A stretch of DNA of 64,000 nucleotides from Stagonosporopsis chrysanthemi (taxonomy: Eukaryota; Ascomycota; Dothideomycetes; Pleosporales; Didymellaceae): positions 124,001 through 188,000 of the forward strand of contig JAFISE010000039.1 of NCBI GenBank assembly GCA_022560025.1, read 5' to 3'. A program made the position numbers and the translations under genes. Numbering within the stretch: the first letter of the stretch is position 1; every line of letters begins with the position of its first letter. The notes under the pieces are model-generated. The model was not told the DNA's origin. It made no database searches and saw nothing but the letters and a program-made list of their open reading frames with translations. This document shows positions 1 to 12,257 of this stretch, one piece after another.

Positions 1-210
1 TGGTCGGAAGCTGAGATCTCGGTCAAAGTTTACGTCGTGTCGTAGCCTGATGTTCGTGATAATGTTCTGGATGTCGAGTTCGCTCAGCGACTGTCGGGTA
101 ATAGGTGAGAGGTCCGGTCCGTCACGAAAAGCATCCGCTAGATTCTGTCCTTCAGGTCCTGGGATCATAGCAATCATCAGCTGAGCGAGCTGTTCAGGGA
201 TATCTGGCAT
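1..210 (-). CDS. SOK1: Sok1/TCP11-family protein, partial (runs off left edge)
   Basis: The minus strand is open from an ATG at 210 to the window edge. The translation contains ITRQSLSELDI followed by LRHDVNFDRDLSFRP, which matches the conserved N-terminal motif of the TCP11/Sok1 family as I know it. Fungal members are linked to cAMP/PKA signalling through suppression of PKA defects in yeast. Only about 70 residues are visible. Family members usually have more sequence before this motif, so the ATG at 210 may lie inside a later exon rather than being the true start; the frame stays open upstream for a while without recognisable sequence. The remaining domain lies outside the window. Confidence 0.7.
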   Translation of the reverse strand, partial: MPDIPEQLAQLMIAMIPGPEGQNLADAFRDGPDLSPITRQSLSELDIQNIITNIRLRHDVNFDRDLSFRP

Positions 211-3200
211 ATGAATTGGCAAGCTCAATGATGAGTGCGCCGACTGTACGGGATACTGATCCCTGCACCTCTTGTCGTGTCCACACTGTACTGGTACTTC
301 GTGACTGGGGAGTGGTCGATGCCATGACGGCGATGATACCGAAGCAGCTCTCTTCTGTTCCACTGAGCGAACGGCGTAGGTGTTATCATTGGTCCGGAGT
401 GGGGGAGGCTTGCTGCCTGCAGCTTTGGGTGTCTGGGTTCCCATGTCTGCCTGCTAACAATAGTAGTCGCGAGTACTTCTGAACGAACGACGCGTACTCA
501 TGCGTCAGGGACTGAAGTATATGTGGTGCTGGTGAGAGGGACTGATATGACGGTGATGAATCGTGGAGAGGCGATGGCGGACGAAGCGCAGGTGTTGCTA
601 CGAGCGCAAGCTGCGACAAGTCAGCGACCAAACATACAAGACAAGGCGTTTGCAAGACGCAAGCTGAAAACGTGTTCGCGGTATGTTTGACAGAAGCCGC
701 AAGCTCCCGCATGAACCAGCGAGACAGATCCGAGTCAGGTTTGCGAGATGCGGCTGTACGCTTGAATAAAGTGTACCTTTTATCATGTGCTCACTTAGAT
801 GGTAGATCCTTTAGATCTATCGAGTGAAAGACATATAGTTTGTGTGATGTTGAAATAGTAGAAGGGAGGACAAAGAGGTCAGTTGTGCTAATTGAGCACA
901 ACGACGTTTGCGGAAGCTTGATGAGACGGCTTCGTAACAGTGCAGCTTTGCAAGAAAAGCAAGGCGAAAACGAAACAAGAGCCAAAGTAGACAGAAGCAG
1001 AGAGACAGACAGGCGGATACTACTGAAGGTAGCGGGTGTGCTGCGGCAAGGTGTGAGACTGCTGCAAGGTGTGTTGCGGAATTCAAACAGCGTCTGACTC
1101 GTTCTTGGGGTGAGCGCTGTTTTGCTGGAAGTGAAAGAGGCTGAAGTCAGAGGGTCAGCCCTTGCATTACTTGGAAGAAAGGAGGGAACAAGCTGGACAA
1201 GGAGCTGTTCAGGGCTTATGCCCTGACCGTATCTTAAGATGTGCAACCGCCAATACCGGTATCGACATCCAATACCCGCAGCCGATTGCCACAACACGAC
1301 AGATGGCGCTGGGGCGTTCGCAACCCGTTGCTCGGAGCATCGTCCAGGGTGAAGCTGGGAGACAGGCCTTCCCGGCTACACACCGCTGCTTTCCTGCAGC
1401 TCAACGATGGTCAGTGTCGCTGCCGCCGTCGCGGTGCCGCAGTAGCGCCAGCTCGGTTGCTGTCAAAAGTCATGGTCGCAGCTGCAGAGCGGAGGGCGAC
1501 TTGCGGGCATCCATTCCGATCAGCGCACGCGGTTAGCCGGAAAGGAGAACTTAGCCGGGATTGGCTGGCGGCGCCGCAACCGTCACGAGCAGCCTCACTT
1601 TTCATTAAACCAGGGCGAGCACTTCGGAGCATTTCCTTGCCAACCATTGCAGCCGCATCTAACGAGAAAAGCAATTCCCGTGCGATGCATGCAGCAGCTG
1701 ACCGGTCGTTGGCCTTGCCTATCGTGATGTCTGGCGTTCGTTCACATCATAGTCGTGTCCAGCGTTCTGGCTTCAACACCAGCCTCATCTTCAGCCTGAT
1801 ATAGTGAGGTTGCGGTGAGCGTGTTCTTGCGTGAATGGGGCGTGAAACGTCAGTGTTTCCGCCGATTCAGCTTTGTACCGACGAACTGCCGTGATTGACA
1901 TTGCCGCTGATCTGGACATTGGGCGATCATGGTGGAGAAAGGTGTAAGAGACTGCAGCTGTCAAAGATGGAGCGACCTCTCATGTCCGGTGAGACAGACA
2001 TCGTGTGAATAATAAGAGAGGCTGCAGGTAAGGTCATGCCTGGTACCGAGGACGAGGCGCGCGGGTCTTGTATGAACTGGACCGGTCGATAGCAGGGCTC
2101 ATCGTTTCCTGAGACAGTAAGTGTGGTTCAATGCACGGGCGAAGGAGCAGAGAAGACAGAAGATGGCCCACACATATATGTGTGATAGGGCTGAAGGAGG
2201 ACTCCGAGTCGAGGCAGCCGCGACTTTCTGAAGGAAGGCAGAAGGGCGCCCCACGTGCCCGCGCTTGCCTGGTGTATGAATAGACGACGTTTCATGGTCA
2301 TTGGTTGCTTCATCTACAGTCGTGAAGGAGGTCGGATGCTTCGGCTGCGCGTCAACCAACATCCGATCTTCCTCCAGCCTCGCGTCACAGCGCCGCAAGC
2401 CTCGAAATTATAACAAGGCTCAGCATCGTCTCATACACAGTAAGCATCATATAAGTTTGCTACTCTCTACATGGCAAAAGGATTCGGCTGTTCAGCCCCG
2501 CTTTTACTGCTACTCATAAGCCATGCTACATGTAAGCGAGGGGAAGGACCTCAGGCACACCCGGCAATCGCTGGCCATTGCGTCCTTCCATTGCAAGACC
2601 ACACCCCACAGCAGTGGTCCCACTCATACCGTCGCCATTCTCGAAGCATATTGTCTCAGTACAACTTAAAGCCTCCTGCCTATAGCCCCCCCCCCCCCCC
2701 CCCCTTCCCGCAATCGCGCCTACGTTTGAGGCAGTCGTGACATTCTTATCGGCCAAACACTATCCACGGGGGACTCGAGTTCCCTGCCGCTCCACCAGGG
2801 ATATCCATTAAAAAATTTATCTCATGTTCGTCTGTTGTCAACACGGCTCTCCCCATTCCTCCACTCCTCCAACCTCCCCATCTCCAACCACTTCACATAT
2901 CGGCAGCCCCTCCTCATATTTCTGTCCCTCACATAATCCCTTTCAACCGTCTTCTTATTCCACGACGCTGACGTCGAGCACCACTCGCAAGGACGAGCAT
3001 ACCTTCTAATTCTGACAGAGCATTGTGCCCTCGGACACACCAGTACTGGGCGGCGGGATTCTGCCGCGGCGCAGAGCAGATAGAAAGGCTCGTCTGGCAT
3101 GGGGAGGCAGCCGCAGGAGCCGATGGCGAAGGTGAGAGTACACATTCGTGTGGCTGTTCGTGACAATGCTCTGTCTTGTTGAGGGTTAAGTGTGCTTTGT

Positions 3201-3814
3201 GGTGTGTGGTGAGGCGTTTGATATTGTAGGGGAGGCTATGCCGTGACTGTGAGTCTGCTTTCATCAGTTGGATTTCAATTTGTTTTAGAAGTTGCCATTT
3301 CGAGGATCTCGCTGGCCCCTACAAGCTGGTATCATCACGCTTGACAAACGAAAGCTAGCAAACTGCAAATGAACATGAGCGTGATGAAGAGAAGATCGTT
3401 TGGAAACAGCAAATGAAGTCGTGTATTAGGTGTTCCTAAGAGCGAGCAGGGAGTGAACAATCTACTCCGTTGCGCTATTGATTGCAAGCAACTGATTGAC
3501 CTATGAGGTCTCATTCTAATGGTAGGGAGAACATAACAGGAGACAATAGAGACGTTAGGCTGATTGCAAGGCTGGCCGAATGAATGGATAAAGGAAGTAT
3601 GAGCGAGGCTGGATTGTTGAGCTGCTGTCCCAATCTGGATATATTCACGTTGCCGTGTTTCGACGTCGTACTTGAGTATTACTGCGTCTAGAACAAGTTG
3701 ACGTAACGTCAATTATCACGTACCACCTGAATACGTTCGTGACTTCGCCTATTCGAGTGACGGCTGCTCTTGACAGGCGTCGGTGGCGGGACTCCTGAAA
3801 ACAAAAGAAGCCAT
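211..3814. other. Gene-poor stretch between SOK1-like and PCT1
   Basis: About 3.6 kb without a gene I can support. Short overlapping frames occur on both strands but none shows a known domain or a convincing multi-exon structure. It could hold upstream exons or a long 5' leader of the SOK1-like gene. It contains a 19-nt C homopolymer at 2686-2704. Confidence 0.6.
2686..2704. repeat. Poly-C tract (C19)
   Basis: Uninterrupted run of 19 C read directly from the sequence, in gene-poor DNA. Such runs are length-unstable and prone to sequencing error. Confidence 0.9.
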
Positions 3815-5246
3815 CTAAGCCTCAATGTCCAGATCATCACTCTTCTTTCCGCTTCGCCCGCGACGAGGCTCAGCCTGTGGGCTGCGGTCTTCGCGCTCAT
3901 CTTCGCTACTATTCGAAGGACTTTGAGGTCTGCTGTCGTTCAAGTTACGTCGGCTCCTGGCCATCTATACATTGTCAGTGCTTGTTTGGCAGTCGCGTTC
4001 AGAACTACGCACCCATGCTCTGACACCTCCGATCAAACCCAGGTTGTAACCAGCTGCGAAATCCGTGCTTCCCCTCTCCGCGCTGCCCCGAGGAATGTCA
4101 AGATGGCTCAACCTCGACAAGGCAGAAGGCGACCGCGCGTCAGCTGCAGCATGCTCCATTGCGTTCGCCTGTTCGCGTGTAGGGGTTCTCGCCGGGCTGG
4201 CAGGACGGCTAGTCTGCCAGAACTGGCGAAAGTCTTTTGTAAGTTCTTGCCCTGTAGTTGCCCAGTTGGCCTTGATGCTGTCGCGGAACTCGACCATGTT
4301 GCGCTTGAGGTCGAGCTCGTTCTTCTTGAGCCAAGAGACATTCAGCTCCTTGCGCGACGTGCCGCGCTTCAGCTGGCGGTCGACGTATTGGTCGTAGTCA
4401 CGGACAATCCTAGATGTGTTATTAGAGGTTGCGCGTACCATAGACATGGGATCCTTACTTGGTAATGATGCCTGTCGTGCTCAGACCCTCCGTTCGCTGG
4501 GTGACAAGGAACATGCCCTTCTCCTTGATCGGCCCATAGATGTCATCGCCCTCGTCTGCACCGTAAGGAAGATCATCGTGTGCGACGTAGTCGATCTTAT
4601 GCTTCTCGAGGAAGTCGGTTGTAACGATCCAGGGGCAGTCTGGAATGACTTCGTCGACCCACTTGCAGTGCCGCACACTTTCTGCACGCTCTCTCGCTGA
4701 CAGTACTGTGAGGCCCTTGCGCTTGTGCGTCTCGGTGTCGCCTGTGACGCCGACTACGAGCTCAACTTGCGGGTTTTCGGGCGCCAGGTGGGCGAAGGCG
4801 GTTTTGGCCTGCTGCAGCGCGCGCATGTGACCAATGTGAAAGAGATCGAAGACGCCGTCTGCGTACACTCGGATCGGGCGGTCCATTGCGGGCGGGTTTG
4901 TTTTGAAGCCACCGGCAGGGTCGGTCAGACCGGCGCCTGGAGGCGCCTCCATACGCATTGTGCTCGCCTCGCCGTTCTCGCCATTCTTGATTCGGTCGGC
5001 GGACGAGCGCCTGGTCTTCTTGTTGACGCGTTCGTCATCCTCTTCGGCTTCGCTCTCCTCGCCGGGGTGCCCGGCGCGCCCGCGTTTTGTCGACTCAGCC
5101 TGGCGCTCCTTCTTCGACGTGACCTGCTGCAGGACAGAGTCCTCGGCGCCCTCGTCAGACGCGTCGCGCGAGGATGGCTGCACGACGTCCATGGCGTCCT
5201 TCTTGACCGAGCCAACCGTGTTGGACCTCTTGCGCTTAGGTGGCAT
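3815..5246 (-). CDS. PCT1: Choline-phosphate cytidylyltransferase
   Basis: Makes CDP-choline from CTP and phosphocholine, the regulated step of the Kennedy pathway for phosphatidylcholine. Three exons: 5246-4459, 4409-4013 and 3964-3815, giving 444 aa. The N-terminus is basic and acidic, with a likely nuclear signal at PPKRKRS. The catalytic domain (about residues 125-262) carries the nucleotidyltransferase HxGH motif in DLFHIGHMRAL and the signature RTEGLSTTGI. Exon 2 continues directly as IVRDYDQYVDRQLKRGTSR, typical of the family, then a lysine-rich amphipathic stretch expected to be the membrane-sensing domain. The C-terminus is Ser/Glu rich. Both introns have GT-AG ends and restore the frame. 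Start chosen at the only in-frame ATG ahead of the basic tail. It is followed on the same strand by an unrelated gene, so no operon is implied. Confidence 0.95.
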
Positions 5247-6136
5247 AGGTGTGGTGTTGCAGAACGCGCGTTACAACAGCGCTGTCGACGGCCACGATAC
5301 GGGCAGCAGTGGCACGCGCTCGTCAAAAGATGGGTGTTGAGCGATGGACGGCTGAATGCCCGGGATCCTGGGGTTGAGGAGCTTGGGCGCAGACGCGGGT
5401 GCTACCGGTATAGAGTGGAGCAACAGAAGGCGCAATCAGCACGACTCGTTCACCGCAATTAGGTGTTGTAGGGCCAAGGTATGCTTCGTGCTGCAAGACC
5501 AGATAATAAGAGTAATGCTCGAGAAGTTGACACGGTGCACGCGAGATTGCATCAGCCCATAAATTTTGGAGTCCATTCCCTGATCGAGTGCAGATCCTCC
5601 AAAGACGGCATGACGTGGGCAGCCGCAATCCGGTCCAAGCACCAAGCACAACCCTCCAAGCAAGCAAAGCCACAGACGCGCAGCAGTAGCCAACCCCACG
5701 TGCACGCGTTCTCGATGCCGCTCGAAGCAGGTAGTCGTCAGAACGGTGGCTCAAACTTGGTTTTTTTCCATGTGACCGTCAAGGTCGTCATCCTTCGTTG
5801 TTTCCATTTTACGGTTGAGGGGGCCGTTCTGACAGATTGACAGCGTGGCAGAAGCCCCTGAAGTGAGGCATTTACTATGTTATTTGTACAAAGTTATGCT
5901 GTTGCGCCATCTGTACAATGGGGCTCTAGAACTCAAGTGAGGTTATCTTACACCAACACGAGTAGTAATCTAACATGTGCTCTTGGTCGTGTTGACTGAG
6001 ACTCTTCAGCGCTGTCCTCTCTGACCGGCGCTGTATGCTATGTGCCATTGTCTGGCAACAGCGCTGTTATGGTCGTTCGAGTGACGGAGTTGACGAGTCG
6101 TATCAGCTTTGTCTGGGTTAAGGGTGGGAGCTGGTC
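5247..6136. other. Intergenic: PCT1 upstream region and CIA1 3' side
   Basis: About 0.9 kb with no supported gene. It should contain the PCT1 promoter and 5' leader and the CIA1 3' untranslated region. No convincing regulatory motif was recognised. Confidence 0.6.
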
Positions 6137-7444
6137 TCACGGCTTCAAAATAGCTTCGTCCAATGTCCACACCCTGACCTCACCTTCGTCGCCCGTACTG
6201 ACAATGACCTCTTCGCCGTCCCACCTCTTGCCCTTGTCTGCCCTTCTTGCCCATGTAATGTGGTTTATCTCAAAAACATCATGCGCAGAGAAGATCTCTG
6301 CAACAACTACCCATTCAGTCGGCGATGGCTCAGTCGCTTCGACAGCATTTCCTTCAGCATTCTCGACTCCCTCCATGGCTGTGCCGTTTGTAGTGCCATT
6401 GACCTCTACACTCCTCCATCTTTCCTTATAAACGACAATCTTCCCATCGCTGCCTGCGCTGACAAGGAGCCCGGTGGTGCGACTCCAGCTGAGAGAGTAG
6501 ATAGCGCGGTCGTGGGCCGTGGGAAGAACAGCTTCCTGGTACCAGTCTTCATCGATAGCTGCAGAGCGAATGATGGATGGCATGCCGGAGTTCTGAGTGT
6601 TTGCGCCCTCTCTTGGTTTCCTCCTCCAAATACGCACCGTACAGTCATCTGAACATGTCGCAAGCCTCGGTCCGCTCTGCTCCAGCGCCTCGGTGTGCTG
6701 CATTTGCTTCTCCTCAAGCCCATCTCTTTGCCCTCTGAAATCGATTTTAGACATGCCCGACCCCTCAAATTCAGCCCACCAGACCGTCATTCCGTGCCCC
6801 TCCACAACAGCCACTTGCACCCAATCATCCTGGTCCTCCCTGTAGAATCGTACTGTGTCGTCGTAGCTTGTTGACACAAGCAGATCCTCCTCAGGATGCC
6901 ATGCAACGCACTTGACATCGCCATCATGCTCCTGCAGCACCGCGACTGTCTCGAAGTTGTCATCCTCCAGCTCCTCCCATATCCAGACGCTCTTATCGCG
7001 GGAGCATGTAGCCAGGTACTGACCGCTGGGCGACCAGGTGAGCGACTTGATCTCAGATTCGTGGCCGTCAAGGATGCAGGAGAACTGGTACTCCTCGGCA
7101 TCTTCGTTTTCCTCGTCGCCAACCTCACGGCCCACCTCGTGCTCCAATCGGTCGCCGTCTTCCTTGCGCCAGATGCCTGCGCTACTATCGAACGAGCCAG
7201 TGGCAAGAACGGATTGTCCCTGAGTGTGCGGTTTCCAGCTACATGAGCGCACGGAACGCTTGTGACCGCCGGTGATAGAGTGTAGGAGCGTAAAAGATGT
7301 CAGGCTGTAGACGCGCACAGATCGATCCGAACATGCTGTTGCGACAATTGGCAGGTTCGGATGGGGCGTGGTCTGCCATGTTCGCGAATTCGACGGCGGC
7401 GAGAGCGTTGAGAGGTGCTTCAGCGCAAGTATTGAAGCAGACAT
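6137..7444 (-). CDS. CIA1: Cytosolic iron-sulfur assembly WD40 protein Cia1
   Basis: Seven-bladed WD40 propeller of the cytosolic iron-sulfur targeting complex (with Cia2 and Met18/Mms19 in yeast), which delivers Fe-S clusters to cytosolic and nuclear apoproteins. Single exon, 435 aa, close to the family length. The N-terminus reads LALKHLSTLSPPSNSRTW, then WD repeats such as TGGHKRSVRSCSWKP, DGHESEIKSLTWSP, QEHDGDVKCVAWHP and LATCSDDCTVRIW. The start is the ATG at 7444; a longer frame to 7501 begins only with GTG. An acidic insert separates the second and third repeats and a longer low-complexity insert lies before the last repeats. Both are common in filamentous fungi. It lies downstream of the MHYT gene on the same strand with a 448-nt gap. 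Confidence 0.93.
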   Translation of the reverse strand: MSASILALKHLSTLSPPSNSRTWQTTPHPNLPIVATACSDRSVRVYSLTSFTLLHSITGGHKRSVRSCSWKPHTQGQSVLATGSFDSSAGIWRKEDGDRLEHEVGREVGDEENEDAEEYQFSCILDGHESEIKSLTWSPSGQYLATCSRDKSVWIWEELEDDNFETVAVLQEHDGDVKCVAWHPEEDLLVSTSYDDTVRFYREDQDDWVQVAVVEGHGMTVWWAEFEGSGMSKIDFRGQRDGLEEKQMQHTEALEQSGPRLATCSDDCTVRIWRRKPREGANTQNSGMPSIIRSAAIDEDWYQEAVLPTAHDRAIYSLSWSRTTGLLVSAGSDGKIVVYKERWRSVEVNGTTNGTAMEGVENAEGNAVEATEPSPTEWVVVAEIFSAHDVFEINHITWARRADKGKRWDGEEVIVSTGDEGEVRVWTLDEAILKP

Positions 7445-7892
7445 GGCGAGATTTGCAGCGGCCGCTATCGGCAACGTGGGAGCTGGATTCGTTCGTGCCA
7501 CGGAATGGCGGATTTTTTCAACGTTATGATCTGGCGGAACTCAGACTCCGTATGTCTAAAACAACAGATGAATGTCGCAAAGCTCAGTGATTGTAGCGGG
7601 GCTGAAAGTTCGTCATTTGCTAATCGCCCCGCAATAACCATGACGATGCCTGCGTTATCGGCCAAGCCGCGCAACACTCATTACCATGTATTTGCTGGAC
7701 AAAATGATTGTTGATCTCCAATATCGTATTTGCATTGCATCGGAAGTGGCTATGATACCCTGTTGTACATTTCCTCCGCTCCATCCCAATTCAGGTCCTA
7801 ATCCTCAAATGCGCCGAATGATGCGTGGGTATTTTGATGATGAAGAGAAAAACGCCAACAATGCTACATAGAAAAATGGCTCAGCGTAAAGT
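7445..7892. other. Spacer between CIA1 start and MHYT gene stop
   Basis: 448 nt holding the CIA1 promoter and the 3' untranslated region of the MHYT gene, both on the minus strand. No gene seen. Confidence 0.6.
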
Positions 7893-10533
7893 CTACTTTG
7901 TTCCATAGTAAAGGTCTTTAGGTAGAGCTCGCGTTGCATGCGGATCGCGGAACGCAGTTGTGATTGACATCAATCGATCTGCCAACGTCATTTGCTCTTG
8001 GTCGGCAACACCAGCCTCAGACTTGACGCCCATGTCGCGCAGTTCCATAATAGATCCTTCTTTCTTCGACTCATCGTGGATGATCTGCTGAGTAGAAGTG
8101 ACCATGATGCCTCCCCAGGGGTGGCTACTACTTGCATCGATGGAGGTTGAAGTTTGGTTTACGAGGCCCTTCTCTGAGCAGGAATCGGGCTGGAGAGTCA
8201 TGTCGGACGACACTGATCGGTGCGGTCGTAGCGTGAAATTCCATTTATTTTTGCGCTTCCCAGGCTCCTTGGTGATAGATGAAACTCGGGTAAGAGTGGA
8301 AAACTCCTGGTGATTTCTAATTGCGAAAATTTGGTGGTCAGGAGAACCGGGGTATGATCGGAGCCAAGTCTGGAAGAAAGACAACGGGATACATTTCAAA
8401 GACGTGCTTTGAAGAGACTGGATGTAAATCTCCTTGATACCACAGAAAGCGAACACAGTGGCTGGGCTGCGTTCCTTTCGGCCAGCAACGCCGTGCGTCA
8501 TATCGAGTTGCGTCGCGGAGAAGATAGCGCGATGTAGTGCAGACTCGGGCGTGTCGCGTACGAGGTCGAGGATCTTGTTGTGGAAGTTCTCCAAAAAAGC
8601 GTCCTCCTCTTTGGTCTCGTGGCCAGTACGCTGACCTGTACGCGCAAGACAATCGTCTAGTGACAAACCATTGAAGCCTACCAAAAGCTTTAGTTCAGCC
8701 AAGCTGAGTTCGCCATTGGCCAACTTAACCATAGGAAGTCTTTCTGGGTTGACTCGAGGCACAACGATGTCGAGGCCTCGCATGCCTGGCGCAGGTTGCA
8801 AAAGGAATGAGGCAAGATAAGTTCCGGTTAACGAGACAGATGGCTTTCGGGTGGTAAAGGCACGCCAGCGTTCGACCATATCATGTAGGTCGTCTCGAGT
8901 TACCTGAAGGCTACGAGCCAGATTGTCACCAACTTGGTCGATGTTCGCGAAATGATAGCCCAAGTTCTGGAGTCGCTTCACCTCGTTCGCATCCGCCTTC
9001 TTAGTCAAGACCAGCATTTGCCCACGGCCAAAAAGAATCGGACTTGCCATGCCGGTCTCGATGTCTTCGCCTGCCACATCCGCAGCAAGTATCTCTTTCC
9101 TGTCGTTTGATTCCTTGAACACAGCTCTTGCTATTGATATGGATGTGCCCGTAGTAACCACGTCCTCGTATAGATGCCCAAGGTTCTGGAGGCCGGTGTC
9201 GAGCGTCTTTGCAATTTCGTAAGCGGTAACGCAGAACAGCTCACGAAAAGTTGCGGAGTACGCTGAGTCTTCTTCTGAACTGAACGAGCTGCGGCTATCC
9301 GCTGCCGTCGAGGGCGAAGTCTGTTGCATATACCCAGTGTTGTGTAGGTGTTCGCGCATCGACGGTATCAAGTCCACGATGCCTGACCAATGGCGAGATA
9401 CTCGAAAGAGCCATTGGAAGACAGGGTGCGCATTGTTGAACTCGTTATCAAAAGTCTGCAGAAGTTAGTCCTGACAATGCACACACTCGCTCAAGCAGCG
9501 ATAGACATACCCGCTGGTGAAACTGCCTGGTGATCGTCTGGCAAGGTAGAAGGCCACCCTGGCTGACCAGAAGTTTGCCACCCTCATCGAAGGTAGCACA
9601 CGCAAGTACAACTTGCTGGGCGCGATCTTTGAGTAGTCGACGGTGACGCTGCTTCAGGAAGCCAAGCATGAAGCAGACAAAGCAAGCACTCAGGCACTGG
9701 AATACGTTAGCAGAAATGTAGTCGCAAGAAGCGAAGACTTACCAAGCAAAGAGCTATGATCAGTGTGATGTTACGTTTATGACCAGATCCATCATGATAA
9801 CCTCGTATCTCATAATAAGTGCCGGCGGCGGCAGTCCAGTGCATACCTGAGACCGCCAAAGCCAGGAAACAAGCGACTACACAGCGCCTGAAGAAGTTGT
9901 TCAACCAAGACCCGCTCCAGTGAAAGAAGAGCCCGAAGGCTAATAAGCTGGCGCCAACAGCGATGCCGGCAGCACCAAACACATGCGCCCAGTTGAGATG
10001 CAGGTGATAATTCGTTGTACCGTTGTTTCCGAGATAGTGCATCTCTGTGATAGCTGCACCAGCGCAAAGTCCGCAGATGATCAGTGAGAAGACGCGAATG
10101 GCTGCATGCTTGCTTCGCCTGTAGAATCGATCGGCAACCATCAGTCCCAGAAGCATAACCACTACTGGAATGATGGCGGAGAGCGCAGTAAAGGTAGGAC
10201 TGTAGTGAAGTTGAATTTCGACTTCACCATCGCCTAGAACGATAGCTCGGTTGCCGACGAAATGCATGCACCAAATAGCTACCAACCCGAATGAGACTGA
10301 ACAGCCTGCGATTTGCACCCTGTCGAAATTAGCTCGTGATCTTTGACTTATGTGATCTTAACAAACCATGATCTCCACCCTGCACCAGACACTCTTCGAT
10401 GCAACAGCTCTACTGTCGTGGCAGAACCGATCAAGCTGACCAGATAAGAACAGAAAATCAGATACGGTATGAAAGAGATATTTGGCCTGCTCCCGATGGG
10501 ATATTTGGCCTCAAGCTCTGGGCTTGGGCTCAT
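7893..10533 (-). CDS. MHYT-domain membrane signalling protein
   Basis: Four exons (10533-10367, 10319-9743, 9696-9511, 9455-7893) give about 830 aa. The N-terminal third is a multi-spanning membrane region carrying MHYT-type motifs, WCMHFVGNRAI, TEMHYLGN and SGMHWTAAAG, which in bacterial relatives are proposed to bind a metal and sense a diatomic gas. Each lies near the edge of a predicted membrane helix. The C-terminal two thirds are cytosolic, with a conserved FDNEFNNAHPVFQW segment right after the third intron and no recognised enzyme domain. Fungal MHYT proteins of this layout are of unknown function. The start is the ATG at 10533 (MSPSPELEAKYPIG); a TTG-initiated extension to 10593 was not used. 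Intron 1 uses a GTTTGT donor, weaker than the others but needed to join the first and second membrane segments. Confidence 0.85.
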
Positions 10534-10681
10534 TATGGCGGGTTTTGAGTTCAGTTCGACTCCGTTGAGATGGAATGTCCGAATTTCTGTCAAGAGACCG
10601 TCGGTCAGTTCATCAGTTCCCAGAGCCCGGAGTTGTATGCCCTAAAGTTCCAGTCCTCTGATGGTGATAGTGACTTCGGTT

Positions 10682-10702
10682 GGGGGGGGGGGGGGGGGGG
10701 GG
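10682..10702. repeat. Poly-G tract (G21)
   Basis: Uninterrupted run of 21 G upstream of the MHYT gene, about 150 nt from its start codon. Confidence 0.9.
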
Positions 10703-11706
10703 CTGGTGAGCAGGATTCCTTCTGCAGCAAGCTCTGAGAGAGATGCAGGAGATCGTGGCGCGGAATGCCTTCCGGATGGATGCAGGGCGTTTCGTTATGT
10801 ATTGACAGGCCGATCCACAGAACCTCAAGTACGCGTCCACCATTTGGGCTGGGCCGACTACCTTAGCCTCGGGCGGCCGTTGTCACAGCGCTGACCTCGT
10901 TGAACAATAGAACGCTCAGCTCCGTTGGCTTTGATAGCCTAAGCCATCGCCACGGCCTATTGAAGTCGCCGAGTGCCACACCAATGGGACTATCGCAGAC
11001 ATGGGTGGACCCCCAAGGTGATTGATGTAATAAACAAGCGTGATTATTTGAGTGAGAATAAGATTCAAGTACTCCACCAAGTCAATCTGCCATCTCGACG
11101 GCTCGCAGATTACTGTGTATGTACGGCAAGATGTAAGGCACATGGCTGCGATGCTGTGCCTCTACTATACTCCTTGAAGTTATCATCTTAGCAAGTTCAC
11201 GTCAGCAAAATGAGGCCCTTTGGTACTTGTGACGGTTCCACGTGGATACGTAGCCCCTCGTGTCATCGGACGGCTCAAAACCCAGATTTGTGGTTCGTCG
11301 GCAAAAGGTACCTTGGTACTGCATGTCAAATGAAGGCGCCAGGCTGCCGAGGTGCTCTTCCACGGGCGCTACAAAGCGCTCTTCATGTGGGACACGACCG
11401 AATTTGCGGCACGTGGACCTATATCGAGTCCACAAGATTTTCCCCCAGGGCAGAGCATGAAAATAACGGCCGTGGTCGTGGCTCATCGCAGCTGCGGTCA
11501 CGAGTGTTGAGTCGGACCCACCTAGATCGATCTCCGCGCGGGTCATCGACCAACAATTTTAGCGCCTTTCGCTTGATCCTGCCTATCAAGCCACATCAGC
11601 TGCCGGAAGCCCCGAATGGCTACGTGGATGCTCTTGCGCAACGTTGCAAGCCTCAGGAGGATGCACTGTGGCTTTCCGCATCGAGCCGTCTAATTTTCTC
11701 CTATCT

Positions 11707-11748
11707 AGGGCCTGTTCGGTACCCCGCTTCCCGAGGTTCCTGAAATGA
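11707..11748 (+). repeat. Left inverted-repeat arm
   Basis: 42-nt arm matching 12258-12299 in reverse complement at 36 of 42 positions, with all six mismatches being transitions. Confidence 0.7.
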
Positions 11749-12129
11749 TGCGCACGGTGTTTCTGGTGGCAGATAGAAGACGGAGTCAGAATCTGGTGGT
11801 CGTGTTCGGTGAAAATGGGGTATTGCTGAGGCATATGGTGGCTCTGTTTTGTTAGCGTTAACTAAGAAAATAAAGCCATGTATAGCCTGCTTTTTGATAT
11901 TACCTTACTAGTTTAGGACCGCTAGGCACCTGGACCTCGCCTACACTCAACTGTGGGGCGGCCTATAGGTGCATCGAGTTCTGAAGCGCACAGGTGATAC
12001 TAAGGCTGTTGATTGGTCTGGTTTTATACACTATCGCAGCGCTTGCTGTATTATACAGCTTGAACAGGAGGTCTTTGGCCGGCGCCATTGATTATTTACC
12101 CCTGCAACAGTGTAGAAACCAGTATTTCA

Positions 12130-12141
12130 CGTGACGTCACG
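12130..12141. promoter_or_regulatory. Palindrome containing a CRE-like site
   Basis: CGTGACGTCACG is a perfect 12-nt palindrome containing TGACGTCA, the consensus bound by CREB/ATF-type bZIP factors. It lies inside the candidate element and far from any gene, so a regulatory role is doubtful. Confidence 0.25.
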
Positions 12142-12257
12142 CCTCCTAAAAAATGGTTATCGCAAGAACTACAGAATCTGGTGTATTATTAATCTGTTAC
12201 CGAACAGATCTTCCGTTTCTACAGGCCCTGTCTAGCGGCTTCCAGTAACAAGTGAGC

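Noticed and set aside
2762..2815. tRNA-like stretch with GGGGGACTCGAGTTCCC and a GC-rich stem
   Set aside because: It lacks a proper B-box (GTTCGANNC) and no cloverleaf could be drawn.
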